Positions 24,090 through 35,597 of a DNA stretch of 64,000 nucleotides are shown piece by piece (position 1 is the stretch's first letter; the number at the start of each line of letters is the position of its first letter). The translations under genes and the position numbers were made by a program. The notes beneath the pieces were generated by a model. That model ran no database searches. It was not told the origin of the DNA and saw nothing but the letters and a program-made list of their open reading frames with translations. Source of the DNA: Chionoecetes opilio (lineage: Eukaryota > Arthropoda > Malacostraca > Decapoda > Majidae); the NCBI GenBank assembly GCA_016584305.1, contig JACEEZ010013560.1:1494400-1558399 (forward strand), written 5' to 3'.

Positions 24090-25450
24090 AATAATGATCA
24101 GCCGCTGCATTGAAAAGGGTATTGAGAAGAGGGTGGATAGACTTGAAAGTCCTGCATATTTTTCCTGTTCACGCAAAATATTCCAGTACTTTGTGAGTGA
24201 AGTTGATTAGAAAGTTCTTCAAATATAGTGCAGCTCCATTTTTCAGCCAAAGATCATTAGCTGCTTTGCTGATTTGGCAGTTCATCAAATAGATATCCTC
24301 TCGTGGAGAATTCAGAGTGGAAACAGAACGAAGATTTACGCAGCCACTTATTTCATCGTGAATTTAATCATTTAGTGAATACTTTTCTGAATTTGGATAC
24401 ACTATATCAAGAAAGACTGACATGATTATAAAACTAGGAAGTTTTCTTTACTTACTGTTCCCGATTGTATTAGATCCTAATGTTCATGCATGCACTCACT
24501 CCAGATATTATTCTCAATGGGATTAGACATTTGAAACATGGGTTGAGCAGACTAGTATAAATGTCACATTCTTGAAAAATTCACATCCTTAAAGTCGACA
24601 CAACTGTTTGCTTGTTTGTGTCTGTTTCTGCTTGTAACTGTTACATACCTAGTAGTCTAGAAATTCGAGTAGTTCGAGAAAATAAATTCGAGGCAGTAAC
24701 AATCATGCCATATACATAGTGTTGGTCATTAAATGCTAAGTCTGTAAAATACAACTCAATGCTTCCCACTGTTCTAACATGTCTGTAGATAACCATCTGG
24801 CTTGGCCTGGAGCGATTTTTGTATGTTCAATGTCAACGAATTTTTGAATCTCTTGGAATGCATGTTGCCTCTTGAAACTATTACTTAAGTGTGCAAAAGT
24901 TAGGCATAAATTTCCTTATATTTATGAAGTTTGAGGCATTTGATGCACAGAGTGATCGTGTAGCCTGACGTTTAACAATTATGACAAAGCAAAACATCTT
25001 TTAATATGTGCTACTGAATGGTTTGCTTCCATCACATTGGCAGTGTCAGAACAAATCCCAACAATATTATCAACAGGAATGTCTTTTGATGAGAACATTC
25101 TTTCATGGCACTGACATTCTTATAGCTGAATTATCTATCATTAACCTCTATCAAACTACAAGAGCTTTCTCCCTTTCTCAAAACAGAAAAAGCTTTTCAC
25201 GTAAAATTTCAAATAGTCCACAAATATACCAATGCTTTCCAAACACTTGTCTAATGTTTGAGTTCTTTGTTCTCTAATGTTACCTCTTTAAAGACATCAC
25301 ATCAGGAAACATTGCTTAACATCTCTAGTAAGGTACATAATGAAATGGGCAAACTATGCTCGCATAGAAAAGCACACCCAGTTCAAAATATTGCGTAAGA
25401 TTTTTAATGGGTAATTTGCAAAAGTTGCAACTGACATTTGTCTATGACAT
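24090..25450 (-). pseudogene. Decayed hAT-family transposase (ZBED/ZNF862-like)
   Basis: Reading the minus strand in several frames gives hAT-type blocks in the correct order. Near 25330-25270 lies FIMYLTRDVKQCFPDV. Near 25080-25000 lies IPVDNIVGICSDTANVM, the block around a catalytic Asp (compare the usual GFGSDGASVM). Near 24880-24760 lies FKRQHAFQEIQKF followed by GQARWLSTDMLEQWEAL, the diagnostic R-W-L-S segment. Near 24170 lies EQEKYAGLSSLSTLFSIPFS, in the place of the C-terminal dimerisation block. Stops and frame shifts separate the blocks, so it is a pseudogene. The ZBED/ZNF862 assignment comes from motif memory. Confidence 0.55.
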
Positions 25451-26359
25451 TTGCAGACAACTGTTTTTCTCTTAAGATCGTGAATAAACTATATATAATT
25501 TCTGATTTTCCAATGTTATGTCCAAGTTACAATTTCACAGCAGTATAATCTTTCTACGGTTGATCTAACTGACTTGATAACTAACCACCAGAAAACTGAG
25601 GCTCACACTTACAGCTTTCATCCATTTTTAATGTCATAATAATTAGTTTTCGCACATTTTAGTTTTCTTCTAAAAAGACGTGTTTTGGTTCATCTTGAAC
25701 TTTTGAGGTTGTAAGACGTGTAGGTGTTTCTGAGTCACAAAATCATCAAACTAGTTTTCATCATCCATTCTGAATGAAACAACAGCGATAGTATTGTGAA
25801 TTTGAAGGCCATGCTCCCCCGAATTCTTATTTGTTAGAAATTAGAATACATTCAGTTAAAAACATATAACACCCTAGTGCATTTAGAGAGTGAGTGCAAT
25901 GTGCAGCGCACCTGTGCATCGGTCAGCGTTCGATCGTATTTCGTGGATTTGATAGTCAATAACCTTGTTGTTGGTATTTACAAGAGTTGTCTAGAAGATG
26001 AAAATCTTATCTTATCTTATCTGTGATGAAAGTTATGACGGAAAATATGATAAAAACAAATGTAAAGGCTGCGTTATCTTACTCAAAAGGGATAATGTAT
26101 GTTTATCATATGTAATTTAGGAATACAAGTAATTTTTTATGGTTTATTTATGTTTCAAGGATGTGAGCTTCAAGATGCCAGATAAAGCTGAGTAGCAATA
26201 GAAGAATAAGTCACTATTCTGAGGAAATGCTCGTAGCCGAACCCGTGTCAACACGGACTTTTTGCAATAGCATTTTATGGTACAAATCAAAAGATGCAAA
26301 TATCCTCGCGACCTTTGTAAATACTTGTGGCTTTGAAATGATGTCTTTCAAAGACACGT
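25451..26359. other. Unassigned, low-complexity decayed DNA
   Basis: No domain or boundary recognised. A short tcttatctta repeat lies near 26008. Confidence 0.35.
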
Positions 26360-26640
26360 GTAAGTTTGATATAGTCTTGTCTGTTAGGGTTTAAGCGGTA
26401 TTGTGCAAATTTCACAAGCATGAATTTGCACACTTGTAGCTTGCATGCTGAATCAATCTGAGCCAAAGCTTTCAAAGGTTCGCCATATGACAAATTAAAA
26501 TGGCCGCCACCAAAACAGTTTCTCTCCAAGAAAAGTCATTACAATTAAAGCACGTTTCTAGGTTTTGAACCTCACTGATTTAAACGTGATGCCTATTGAC
26601 AGTACCTTGACAGGGTCGCCGAATTGTCCATATGGCGCCG
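26360..26640 (+). repeat. Old dispersed repeat, copy 1
   Basis: Runs from gtctgttagggtttaagcgg through aaaatggccgccaccaaaac to the tgacagggtcgcc block. It matches the reverse complement of 29275-29610 over its whole length with many substitutions. Confidence 0.6.
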
Positions 26641-27254
26641 TGAATATATAATGTTGTTTACATAACTCAGCCTTCTGGAGTGCCTTTAGGATACAGAATC
26701 TTTAGATAGTTTGGATACACAGCCAGGATTTGACCAGGGTTGAGGCCTCTGGCCTTGGATTGTGAGGATGCATTGCATGTTCATCATAGAAGTATGGCTG
26801 CTGTTGTCAGGGAACGAGGTAGATCAGTAGCTATTTGAGTGGATTTACTGACCATGTGATGACTTCCTTCAGGAATGTGTGTTCAGCACTTGAAATGTAT
26901 CCAGGAATCTTGACTGGTCATGTAGCAGATTATGATCTAATTGAGTTGGATACATGGTATAAGTTGCTTTGATTCATGCAAGGGACAATTGTGACAGAGG
27001 GGCAAGGACATCTGTCCATGATCTCCGGAGAAGCTTAGCTAGGTTGTGCATCAAGATTTACTATCTGAAAGATCTCGTAGACCGACTAACGGCCGTGTGC
27101 ACACAACTCATCGGAAACTTTTTGCACCACTACCGGCATGACCCTTTGGAGACGTAAAAGAACCCAAAGGCATTGGAATCATATCGCTCTCGCCTACCCT
27201 TAAATACTTGGGCCTTTAAAAGGAAAGGGTCCATGTTTCATTGTTTGAACGTGA

Positions 27255-27540
27255 ATTTGCTTGATTTGGCTGTAGGTGAACTATGCGGTATTTCAAATTT
27301 TGCTAAGCAATGGAGTTTGCACACTTTGCTGCTTGTACCTGCCTGCAATTCATCTGCTGAGTCAACGCAAGAGTTGCCTATGCCGACATTAACAATGGCG
27401 CACCAAAACGTTTCCATCTGCCAGATAGAGTCAGTTCAATGAAAAGCACAGTTATAGGGTTTTGCCTCTGTCGAACAGCCATTTGACAGTAACCTGACAG
27501 GCATCAGCAATGAAAACCCATCTGGACCCGGTGAATTTAT
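27255..27540 (+). repeat. Old dispersed repeat, copy 2
   Basis: A more diverged copy of the unit at 26360, with recognisable landmarks (gtttgcacacttt, aatggcgcaccaaaacg, ttgacagtaacctgacagg) in the same order and spacing. Confidence 0.45.
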
Positions 27541-28995
27541 GATTAGCTATAACTTCCAAACCTTTTTTGGAGTGCTTAGGATACAAGCATCTTAGGCTCG
27601 TTGGGATGAACTCCTCCAGCCAGGAGGACGCAGGTTGAGAGCCTCTTCCTTGAATGTGGTGCATTGCGTTTATCAAGACAGTGTGCTCCCCTGTTCCTCT
27701 ACAGGGGTGTACTATACTGCCTGTGCTCACAAGCACACATGTTGAAGATGTGTAGTCCTGACATGTAGACATTTTGCAATGTCCTGTTTCAGCAGAACCT
27801 TGCAGATGTGCCATGCCGACCTCATCCGAGCTTGGTCTCTCAGTAGCAATTAGACCTGTAATGGTACTGAGTACATGGTACATGCAAGCTTGCTGGAATC
27901 AGCTTTGCCAAAAGTATTGAGAATTTTGGTGAGTGTCTGAGCCCGGTTAAGGTCTGTGTCTACTTTTGTTTCCAAACTGTTTTACGTAGATTCTTGTCCT
28001 GTCTCCGATACCTAGTTATGCTAACAAGGTTTCTAGACAAAGTCACGCAAAACTGGACGTGTTTTTGGTGAGCACCTTTGGAACTTAGACATGCTCGTCA
28101 TGCAGTGCCTTCTCCAGCAGAGTTACGCAGAACTGCAAAGCATTTGGAAATCATTGGTCGCTTCTTAGCAATGCCCTAGCCCTCATGCAGCTGAGCCCTG
28201 GACCAAAAAGGAGTCTCATGTACTTTGTTTACGATGTCTGACTTTGTCATATGGAGACTGAATATCGAGAAATTGCTAGTGGCCTTGCCTTGGCATTTGT
28301 AACTGCTAAACTTTTTTGGTCACTGCAAGTTTCGGCCCGCTAATAGTTTTTATGAATCATTTCGCGTAAGTATGGAGATGTCAGTGAATCAACAAAAGAA
28401 CGTTCTTTGTTTTCTAGTCTGTATGAGCATTGCCTAACGATTAACGTTCTCGCATCAGCAATTTAATGCATAATCCTCGACCTCGATTAGCAAAAGCTAT
28501 AATTATTTTTTACAGATATAGATTCTGCCATGGAGAATTTGGGCGATGTATCAACGCATGTTTCTTAAGACAGGTACTCGCTGTCCTGCACAAGTTGTCA
28601 AATACAACTGCCTTGCAAAAACGTTAAGATACAGAATCCCGACAAAGCCTTTTGTGCGACAATGATATTGAAGTGAGGGGCAGACGACCTGGCGAGTGCT
28701 CGGCGATCCTCGGCGGTGAGTTCTAATCAAACACATTGCTGACTGTCACCGCGTCGGACTCAGCTGCCTGCCAGCTTTCCATGATTGAAATTGTGTTCTG
28801 ACCAGGACAGTTTGCTGTCTAGTATATGTCAACTTCTACTACATACTTTATGGCCTGTCTACATATCAAGAGACTTTGAGCAGAGACCTCAAACTGACCT
28901 ACTTAGGTTATTTGGTTATAGAATGCTTTTTCAGTCACTTCTATAGCAAGTTACATATAGGTTCTGCAAAATTTATATTGCTTGTGTTCTAAGTG
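27541..28995. other. Unassigned decayed DNA
   Basis: No protein family is recognised. The 143-codon minus frame at 27452-27883 has no domain and overlaps repeat copy 2. Phrases such as acagaatc..ttagat recur from 26.7 kb at 27.6 kb, which suggests an old duplication. Confidence 0.35.
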
Positions 28996-29204
28996 TCAGT
29001 AGAATAGCCCATGCTTCTTCAAGCTGACCAGACTTTCAACAAGAGTCAACTGACACCACTGGCATTTACGATTGCAGTCTTTCTCAATTGAAGCAAGGCC
29101 CTCTTCCTTTGGAGTCTGCAACCGTTCATTCTTTTCTAGCTCCCAGTTGATGCCATCCATCCTTCCAGTACAGCTAGGCCTTCCCACAGCAGAACGACAG
29201 GCAC
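28996..29204 (-). pseudogene. Possible exon with BED-like zinc finger start
   Basis: On the minus strand a strong acceptor (tttttctttatttcag-like run ending AG at 29206-29205) precedes a 209 bp open frame to a TGA at 28998-28996. The frame contains GRMDGINWELEKNERL, PKEEGLASIEKDCNRKC and CQWCQLTLVESLVSLKKH. The CxxC...LKKH pattern resembles the N-terminal BED or related zinc fingers that precede hAT-like cores. It is placed upstream of, and in the same orientation as, the hAT relic at 24.1-25.5 kb. It could be the first part of that gene, or a separate host exon. A similar RKCQW phrase occurs on the minus strand near 52760. Confidence 0.4.
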
Positions 29205-29274
29205 CTGAAATAAAAGAAAAAATATTAAAGCTTTTAAAATGTAGGACTAAAAGTGTCAAAAGTGTCAAAGTTAT

Positions 29275-29610
29275 GCAAAATTCTATTTTTACAGGCGGCC
29301 ATATTGGATTATCCCAATATGGCGTTTCCTGTCAAGGCTACTGTCAAACATACATCAGATTTAGAATCCCTGAGGTAAAAAACCCTAGCAAAGTGTTTTG
29401 ATTTGTAACTGTGTGACTTTTTCTTGGCGAGTAATGGAAAAATCTGTTTTTGGGTGGCGGCCATTTTGAATTGTCAAATATGGCGACCCTATTAAAAATT
29501 GGCTTTGGCTCCCGGCAGATTTGAATTCAGCAGGTCAAAAAGTACAAGTGTGCCAAATTTCGTGCTTGTAGACAAATTTGCACAATTCTTCCCCTAACAG
29601 ACCAGACTAT
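29275..29610 (-). repeat. Old dispersed repeat, copy 3 (inverted)
   Basis: Reverse-complement partner of the 26360 unit. The landmarks ctgttaggggaagaattgtg, aaaatggccgccacccaaaa and ttgacagtagccttgacagg are conserved. With copy 1 it brackets 26.4-29.6 kb. Confidence 0.6.
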
Positions 29611-30629
29611 AGAGCGATTCAGCATCATATCATGGCTTGTAGGGCCGTAGGGCAATTTTACAGAAACTGAGCTAAACGTAGGGCGATTTTGAATTTTTGG
29701 TTTGAGTTATATTTACTTTGCAGCAAAATATAAATCATATAAGCGGAAAGGAAATATGTAAAAAAAAAAAAAAAAAAAAAATTTTTTAGATTTTAGATTA
29801 CCCTCTGGAAAATGTGATTAAATGATAGCTAATGGGTGACTCTGGCAGCTGATATATCGCATCAGCTGCTGGGCCGCTGGTGTGGCTGTATAAGCATGAA
29901 CAGGGATAGGACAGGTCTAGGGAGATGACGTGAGCGTGCTGCCGTCCTATGTGGAACTGTGGAAGCTGGGTATCCACTTGTTGCATTTCATATCATAATC
30001 ACCGTTGCGAATCATTGAGTGGTACGGGACGCTGCAATATGGTTAATTTACCGGTGTTTCATTACAAAAATGATAACGTATAAAGAACAGCATACGTTAC
30101 ACTGTTGTATGTTATTATAATTTATATGATACAAAGATTATGGAAACGGTTATATTGACAAATGTCGATTTTCATCTTGAACCGTAGGGCGATTCAGGGA
30201 AATGTAGGGCGTTTTCAGTGTCTGTGTAGGGCGAAGACATTTTTTCGGTTGGCACTTGGCATCACTACTCAGTACTCACTGAGTCACTACCAGAGTTGCC
30301 AGGTTGGCGAGTTTCACGCCAAATCGGGCGCTCTTTTATACTTTTCGGCGAGAAATTTTTCGTGTTGGCGACTTGGCGGATTTGTTGGCTAGTTTACCTT
30401 TTTTTTGCCTGTTTTTCATGTTAATTTCTGTAAGGATATATACTTTATTAACGTTCATATTATTTAGTTGGCACAAACAAAACGTTTGTTTGACGTTAAA
30501 ACTCTAGAAAAAATAAAACGGCGAGAGGATGAGGCCTAGCGAGGCCCGGGCAGCTGATAAGGATTAGCGCAAGGCCAAGGGATTCCCTTAGCCTTGGATT
30601 AGCGTATGAGTGGTGGATCGTCTTATTTT
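29611..30629. other. Unassigned DNA with repeated tagggcgatt motif
   Basis: Variants of gtagggcgatt occur near 29640, 29680, 30185, 30205 and 30228. An A tract lies at 29759-29780. No coding frame is supported. Confidence 0.4.
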
Positions 30630-30678
30630 CACCAATTGTGGGCTGGGGTCACCTGCGTGACCCCACCCACAATTGGTG
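30630..30678. other. Strong stem-loop
   Basis: caccaattgtggg...ggggtca pairs with tgacccc..cccacaattggtg around a six-base loop (cctgcg), a 49 bp near-perfect palindrome. It stands alone next to CT tracts (30690-30720 and 30850-30880). It could be a collapsed inverted repeat. There is no evidence of a gene. Confidence 0.7.
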
Positions 30679-30850
30679 AGTCACCCGAGGTCACCTCTCT
30701 CTCTCTCTCTCTCTCTCTCTTCCCATCTTCACACATGCCTTCTTATCCTCAAATATGACCTGAGGTCACCCCTTCCTCTCTCTCCCCCTCTCCACACATA
30801 TGCCTCTTTAATCCTTATCCTTGAACGTGATCTCTCCTAGGTCCCCAAAG

Positions 30851-30881
<31 letters not shown>

Positions 30882-31074
30882 CTAGCTCTCCAATTTTTTT
30901 CTAGTGTGAATGGCTATGACTATATGCTAGTGTGGAGGACTATGAATTAAGAAGGCTGGCTGAGGGATAATTAGCCTTCGTAGATGAGGTGGAAATGTTC
31001 ACTGTTTTTATTTCGTCTTTGCATTGTGTTAATTTTACATGTTTCATATTATAGTTCAAGTTAGTAGAAATAAT

Positions 31075-31839
31075 GGATCACCTGAAGATCCGTCACCCCA
31101 GAGTTTGGCAGGGTGACGGTTCTTCAGGTGGAATATCCTGGGGTGACGGTTCTTTAGGTGGCAACACCTGGGGTGACAGTTCTTCAGGTGGGGTCAAGAC
31201 CTGACCTGATTTCACCTTCCAAGTGAGGTTAGGTCAAATGGGTAAAAGGGAGGAGTCATGACCCTCCAGTCAGGTAAGAGGACTATATAAAAGTAAGTGG
31301 GCTAAAAAAAATTTAGTGATAGGAGTCAGTCGACCCTGGCACGCAATACCTTTCAAACTATAGCGTCCTACCACTGTTGTGTGATGATTCCACTATAATT
31401 ATTCGGTGGCTTCAACAAAACAGATTTTTAAAGCGTGAAGTTAAATGTTACTACTTGTGATAACTGGATGAATTGAACAAAATACTCCAAGATCGAAGGA
31501 TGGTTTTCTGTGGAAATGCCAAACAAAAGAATCCCTGAAGTATAGATCCACGAAATAAATGTACTGTATTTTAGAATACTGAGTAAAGTGTAATGTTTTT
31601 TGTATTTTGGAACACTGTATATTACTTTTCTTTTTTTTCTTTAAACTTTCACAAAAAGATGCATAACACAAAGGAACATATTTGTTAATACTAATTTTAT
31701 ATAGCTATTACATTCACTGTATGTAGGGGTGACGGATCTTCAGGTGGGATATCCTGGGGTGACGGTTCTTCAGGTGGGATATCCTGGGGTGACGGATCTT
31801 CAGGTGGACATTCTGGGGTGACGGATCTTCAGGTGATCC
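31075..31839. mobile_element. Non-autonomous DNA element with 8 bp target duplication
   Basis: The terminal inverted repeats start ggatcacctgaagatccgtc (about 28 bp). They are flanked on both sides by GAAATAAT (31067-31074 and 31840-31847), a perfect 8 bp duplication, as made by hAT or P-type transposases. Behind the ends lie subterminal copies of the unit ggggtgacggttcttcaggt (three on the left, three more on the right), all in one orientation. No transposase frame is present. It is a clean, probably young insertion. Confidence 0.85.
31284..31293 (+). promoter_or_regulatory. TATA-like sequence
   Basis: TATATAAAAG lies in the interior of the 765 bp element. No initiator at the right spacing (about 30 bp) and no frame downstream support it as a promoter, so this is only a candidate. 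Confidence 0.2.
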
Positions 31840-32643
31840 GAAATAATCAATACGGGATATTATTGTACATATTTTTTTTCTACCGTATAATTTAACATGA
31901 ATAAAATTAACTTGAATAGATTAATGCTATTTTATGTTTGTGTTATATCTCCCTTGCGTATTCATACCTATTATGACTAATTAACGTGGTGTAATGTATA
32001 ATTAATATCAGACATGTTGTCATGTTAAATTTTCCTGTTGATAGAACGCTAGTGTATAGTGTGTCGTGAATCAACCTGTGTGCTTTCACATAATGACAAA
32101 AAAAACAAAAAAAGGCTATTTTTTTTGGCTGGGAGAGGAGTTCGGTTGGCTAGTTTCGAAGCGGGAACTGGCGATACTCACTACCAAACCTTCAGTCTTC
32201 CACGAGCAGTCGGTGGGAGAGCAGGCTCGCTCGTTGTTCACCTCGCTATGCAATAAACATTCCCACCCGAGGAAAATTTTGCTGCTGGTGTTTCACGAGT
32301 TTCTGCCAGCACCTCTGCCCTTGTTAAGAGTCGCTTCACAGACTATCGTAGGCCCATTACATGAGGGGGCCACTCAGAGGGGTACTCGAAAGGTCTGTGG
32401 AGAGGGGCCGCAGGGACTCTGATAGCCGTGGTTTAGTCCCGAGAGGGGCAGCAGCGTCAGGGCTGGTACGACGCCGTTTAGACGGTGGCCAGTTTAGCCC
32501 CCCTGACGCTGTGGGATAGTTGCTGGACGAGTTTTCCATCCCCCGTCAGGCAGCCGTTTCTGGTTTTGTGCCAGTCTGTTTTTGTTATGTTTTTATGAAG
32601 CTTTTTTTTCTGCCTCTGCCCTTTCTGCGTTATTTTCTGAGTC

Positions 32644-33137
32644 ATGCCCCACTCTAACGGCATGGCCAAGTTCCACTCTCCTCGCCCTTCGTCAGGAGGG
32701 GAACTATCGCCCAGTGATAGATCAGTGAAGCATGCATCGAACCATCCTCGCAAGTCAAGACAATCTGTGCTTCACACCGCCTCTCTCCTGACGTCACCGC
32801 CGCTCCTACTCCTGCCCCTCACCCTGGCAAGACCCCTGCTCATCCCAGCTCCTCCAAGAAAGCTGCTGCTACCCGTGCTTCCACTTCTGCTGCTTCGACA
32901 AATGCTGATTGCCCTGAACCTTTCAAGGATAATACTTACTGCCTCAACTTCGAACCACCCTCGCAGATCGAAACACCTCCACCAACATGTCTCCTCCTCG
33001 ACCGCATTGCAACCCGCGTCACCGGTCCCGCACTCCAGCACCAAGACCCCGCAATGAAGCTCCCACTTTCCATTTCCGTGGACCAACTCCGGATGTTCGG
33101 AAAGGAGCTGGCACTGCCACCTCCGTGGCCACGTTAG
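32644..33137 (+). pseudogene. Frame-shifted Ser/Pro/Ala-rich ORF, possibly retroelement ORF1 or gag
   Basis: The frame opens at the ATG at 32644 with a Ser/Pro-rich stretch (PHSNGMAKFHSPRPSSGG). By about 32760 the protein-like reading moves to another frame (open 32721-33137), which runs through APTPAPHPGKTPAHPSSSKK and ends RMFGKELALPPPWPR-stop. Disordered, Ser/Pro/Lys-rich N-termini like this are common in retroelement ORF1 or gag proteins. No zinc knuckle or RT follows. I do not recognise the family. Confidence 0.35.
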
Positions 33138-33251
33138 CGTTATAATATAGCCTCTTTTAACTCGCTATATAATATACATTTTCTGATCATCATTAATCTG
33201 GTCCCTAAAGTTGCACTTTATAAAAAAAACGTCGGATGTGCATTTCTTGTG

Positions 33252-33310
33252 TAGTGCCCCCCCTTTAGCTAGATGTTAATTTGAAGGGCTCCACAAACCT
33301 GGCGATTACG
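33252..33310. repeat. Second copy of the TGTAG...CCACA motif
   Basis: tgtagtgccccccc...gaagggctccacaaacctggcgattac mirrors 18609-18670. The following ggtgccaccacccaca could include a primer-binding-like tggcgattacggtgcc. No pol sequence is adjacent here. Confidence 0.45.
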
Positions 33311-34240
33311 GTGCCACCACCCACAATAAGTGGGGAAAGAAAATAAAGATTTAGAGAATATATGAGGGTAACTGGGATTTTAATGAACGACTCGACTCGT
33401 TAACAAGGTTTCTTTATAATCTTCAAGATCAGTAATCACATCTCCCACCACGAAATCACGATTTTTTTCTTTTTCGAAAACGAAAAAAAAGGTTCCACCG
33501 AAATCACGAAATAATAATAATGCCCGAAACGACTCAATTCTTATCTGGGTTTAACACAGGCCCAAAAGTTCCTATACTGAGTTACTAGGTAATATACCTA
33601 TCTACACGCATAAACACTGGAGCTATAACATGGCCTTAGCTCTTAATTAATACTGGTGTCCAGGCTTAGCTCTTAATACTGGTGGATGGCTGGTCACTCC
33701 CTCTGCTCCACTCAGAGGGATCCAAGTCTCGCCGCATGAAACACGTGTCACAAGTCGGTGTATCACCACTCCGCTCCGCTCACATCCCCAGGAACAAACC
33801 CTTGTTCTCAGCTGCAACATTCCAATCACTTGTAACTTCAAACTTGTAGGAGAAAATGGCACATAAATAAAACATTCTTGCAGCAACACCCACCACCTGC
33901 CTCTCTCTTACCTTCTTCCCGTGACGTCACCAGTGACTACGAGACCATTAACATATGGCCGGATACCTATATCCAAATGAATTGGGACTGAGGAGTGAAG
34001 AAAAATCACTATTTAATAAATGGCTATATATTACTTTACTCTCACCACTCCGTGTAAACTTTTCGTCAATCGCGAGTCCCCGGTTTGACTCATTTTCCCG
34101 CGTTACACTTGTTTTAACATTTTGTTTATTTCATGTAGGGACAGGCGTGGAGATATTGGCATTGTACGTAGGAACACGTAGGGACTTTTCATGGTTTCTG
34201 TAGGGATATTATGACCAAAAATTAGTGTTTGAGTTGGCAA
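33311..34240. other. Unassigned DNA
   Basis: A duplicated phrase (cttagctcttaatactggtg near 33630 and 33662) is the only structure seen. The frames of about 80 codons have no domain. Confidence 0.35.
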
Positions 34241-34252
34241 CACTGAGGTGGG

Positions 34253-34711
34253 GTGATGGTAGGCTTCAAGCGTGCAGCTACTGTACCAGTAAAATCGTCA
34301 GCAAATACATTCAAAAGAAATCTAAGGAAATTTTACGGCAAAAAGGGAAGTTTCGAGGGTGGGTCTAGGGAAAAACGATGGAGAGCACCTGGCAACATTG
34401 CAAACCAGTGGTTGGGCAGACATAGTGATTGTAGGGTGTTTGTGGCTCGCTGTCCTGTTACGTACCTTAAAATAAACTTAAGTGTTAAAGGAAGCCTACT
34501 TGTTTCCTTGACACCCTTTGTTAGTTTGGATATACAACTAGCACCATCAAGCAGACTCACCTTTCTTGAGACACACAGCAGATACAGCCATGGGTGTAGC
34601 AGGTCGCGTGTGGGGCCTCGTGCTCATCTCCCAGACAAGATCGCCAGCAATATCCTGGACAGGTTCCCTCCTGTGAGCACGCTGGCGGCTTTGGAGGTGC
34701 TTAAAACATGA
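34253..34711 (+). CDS. Unrecognised 152-codon ORF
   Basis: The frame is non-repetitive and ends with a protein-like tail (GPRAHLPDKIASNIL, then FPPVSTLAALEVLK and a stop). I cannot assign a family. A possible acceptor (cacagcagatacagccatgg...gtagcag before gtcgcgtg, about 34602) would make the last 36 codons an exon, so the upstream part may be chance. There is no promoter, partner exon or poly(A) signal that I can tie to it. Confidence 0.25.
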   Translation: MMVGFKRAATVPVKSSANTFKRNLRKFYGKKGSFEGGSREKRWRAPGNIANQWLGRHSDCRVFVARCPVTYLKINLSVKGSLLVSLTPFVSLDIQLAPSSRLTFLETHSRYSHGCSRSRVGPRAHLPDKIASNILDRFPPVSTLAALEVLKT

Positions 34712-34939
34712 CACAAGAATGTATGAGCAAGATAGGTTGCTTAAGTTTTATTATGAATATTTTGAGGTACCGTGAATTAATGTAATTTGCTTGGTTTCTC
34801 GTATAAAACTTTTGAGTAAGTAATGAAGCAAGAACCCAATTTAAAGGACAAAAAAATTGTAATTAATATCACAATTGCTGGAATATATTTACCTTTCATC
34901 TCTGCTGAATTATTTTTCCACAATAGTGATTATTAAGCC

Positions 34940-35285
34940 TTATAAACTATATTAAAGTAATCGCCCAGACCATTTCATCATTCATGATTTTATGTAGTTA
35001 GAGTATAGTCATTATTGAGTGTATCAACAATATGTTGTCACTTTTTGCATCCAGTCAGCCGTTTTTTAATAATCCGCAATCAAAATCTGTAAATTCCCCG
35101 AGCTTCGAAAACGCTGCTGGCAACTGGCAGATGATGCGCCACGGTTCGGTGACGTCACTTTAGATGGTATCCTCTTCCCGCGCTAATCTAGAAGCACGTA
35201 AACACAAGAGATAAATATAGTACTTAAAGAATTTTGGATGTTTCTGATAGATTTTTTTTGCAATATGGTAATACACATGCATCCT
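34940..35285 (-). repeat. Dispersed repeat, copy B (inverted relative to 1-330)
   Basis: The reverse complement matches 1-330 nearly end to end, including the acacatgcatcc...ccaaaatt start, the gtgacgtcac block and the aatgatgaaat..gcgattactttaa tail. The GC-rich middle is more diverged. Confidence 0.65.
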
Positions 35286-35399
35286 TAATGGGTGCAGCAA
35301 GAAAGCTGTGCCTTTCCAGATAAGTTTGCACACGTATCAGACCAATAGGCGAGAAATGTGTAAAAAACAAATGTGCGTCGGACGGACGTTGCTGCGTTG

Positions 35400-35597
35400 G
35401 GGTGAAGGTATAGGAAACGGGGGTGGGTGTTGGTGGTTTGGAAAGGAGGTGGGGGAAGTGGGTGGATGTTGGTGGTTGGGAAAGGGGATGGGTGTTGCTG
35501 GTTTGGGAAGTGGATGGGTGTTGGTGGTGGGGGAGGTGCACGTGGATGTTGGTGATTGGGGTAGGGGAAGGGAGTTAGTGGTTAGGGAAAGGGCATC
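35400..35597. repeat. GT-rich minisatellite, left part
   Basis: Irregular units of ggatgggtgttggtggttgg with ggggaag spacers. The same array continues at 36691-37040 beyond the RTE insertion, and frames through both are low-complexity Gly/Trp/Val. Confidence 0.8.

Noticed and set aside
31284..31330. Core promoter (TATA plus initiator)
   Set aside because: The nearest TCAGT-like initiator is about 44 bases from the TATA start, too far for the usual spacing, and no frame follows.
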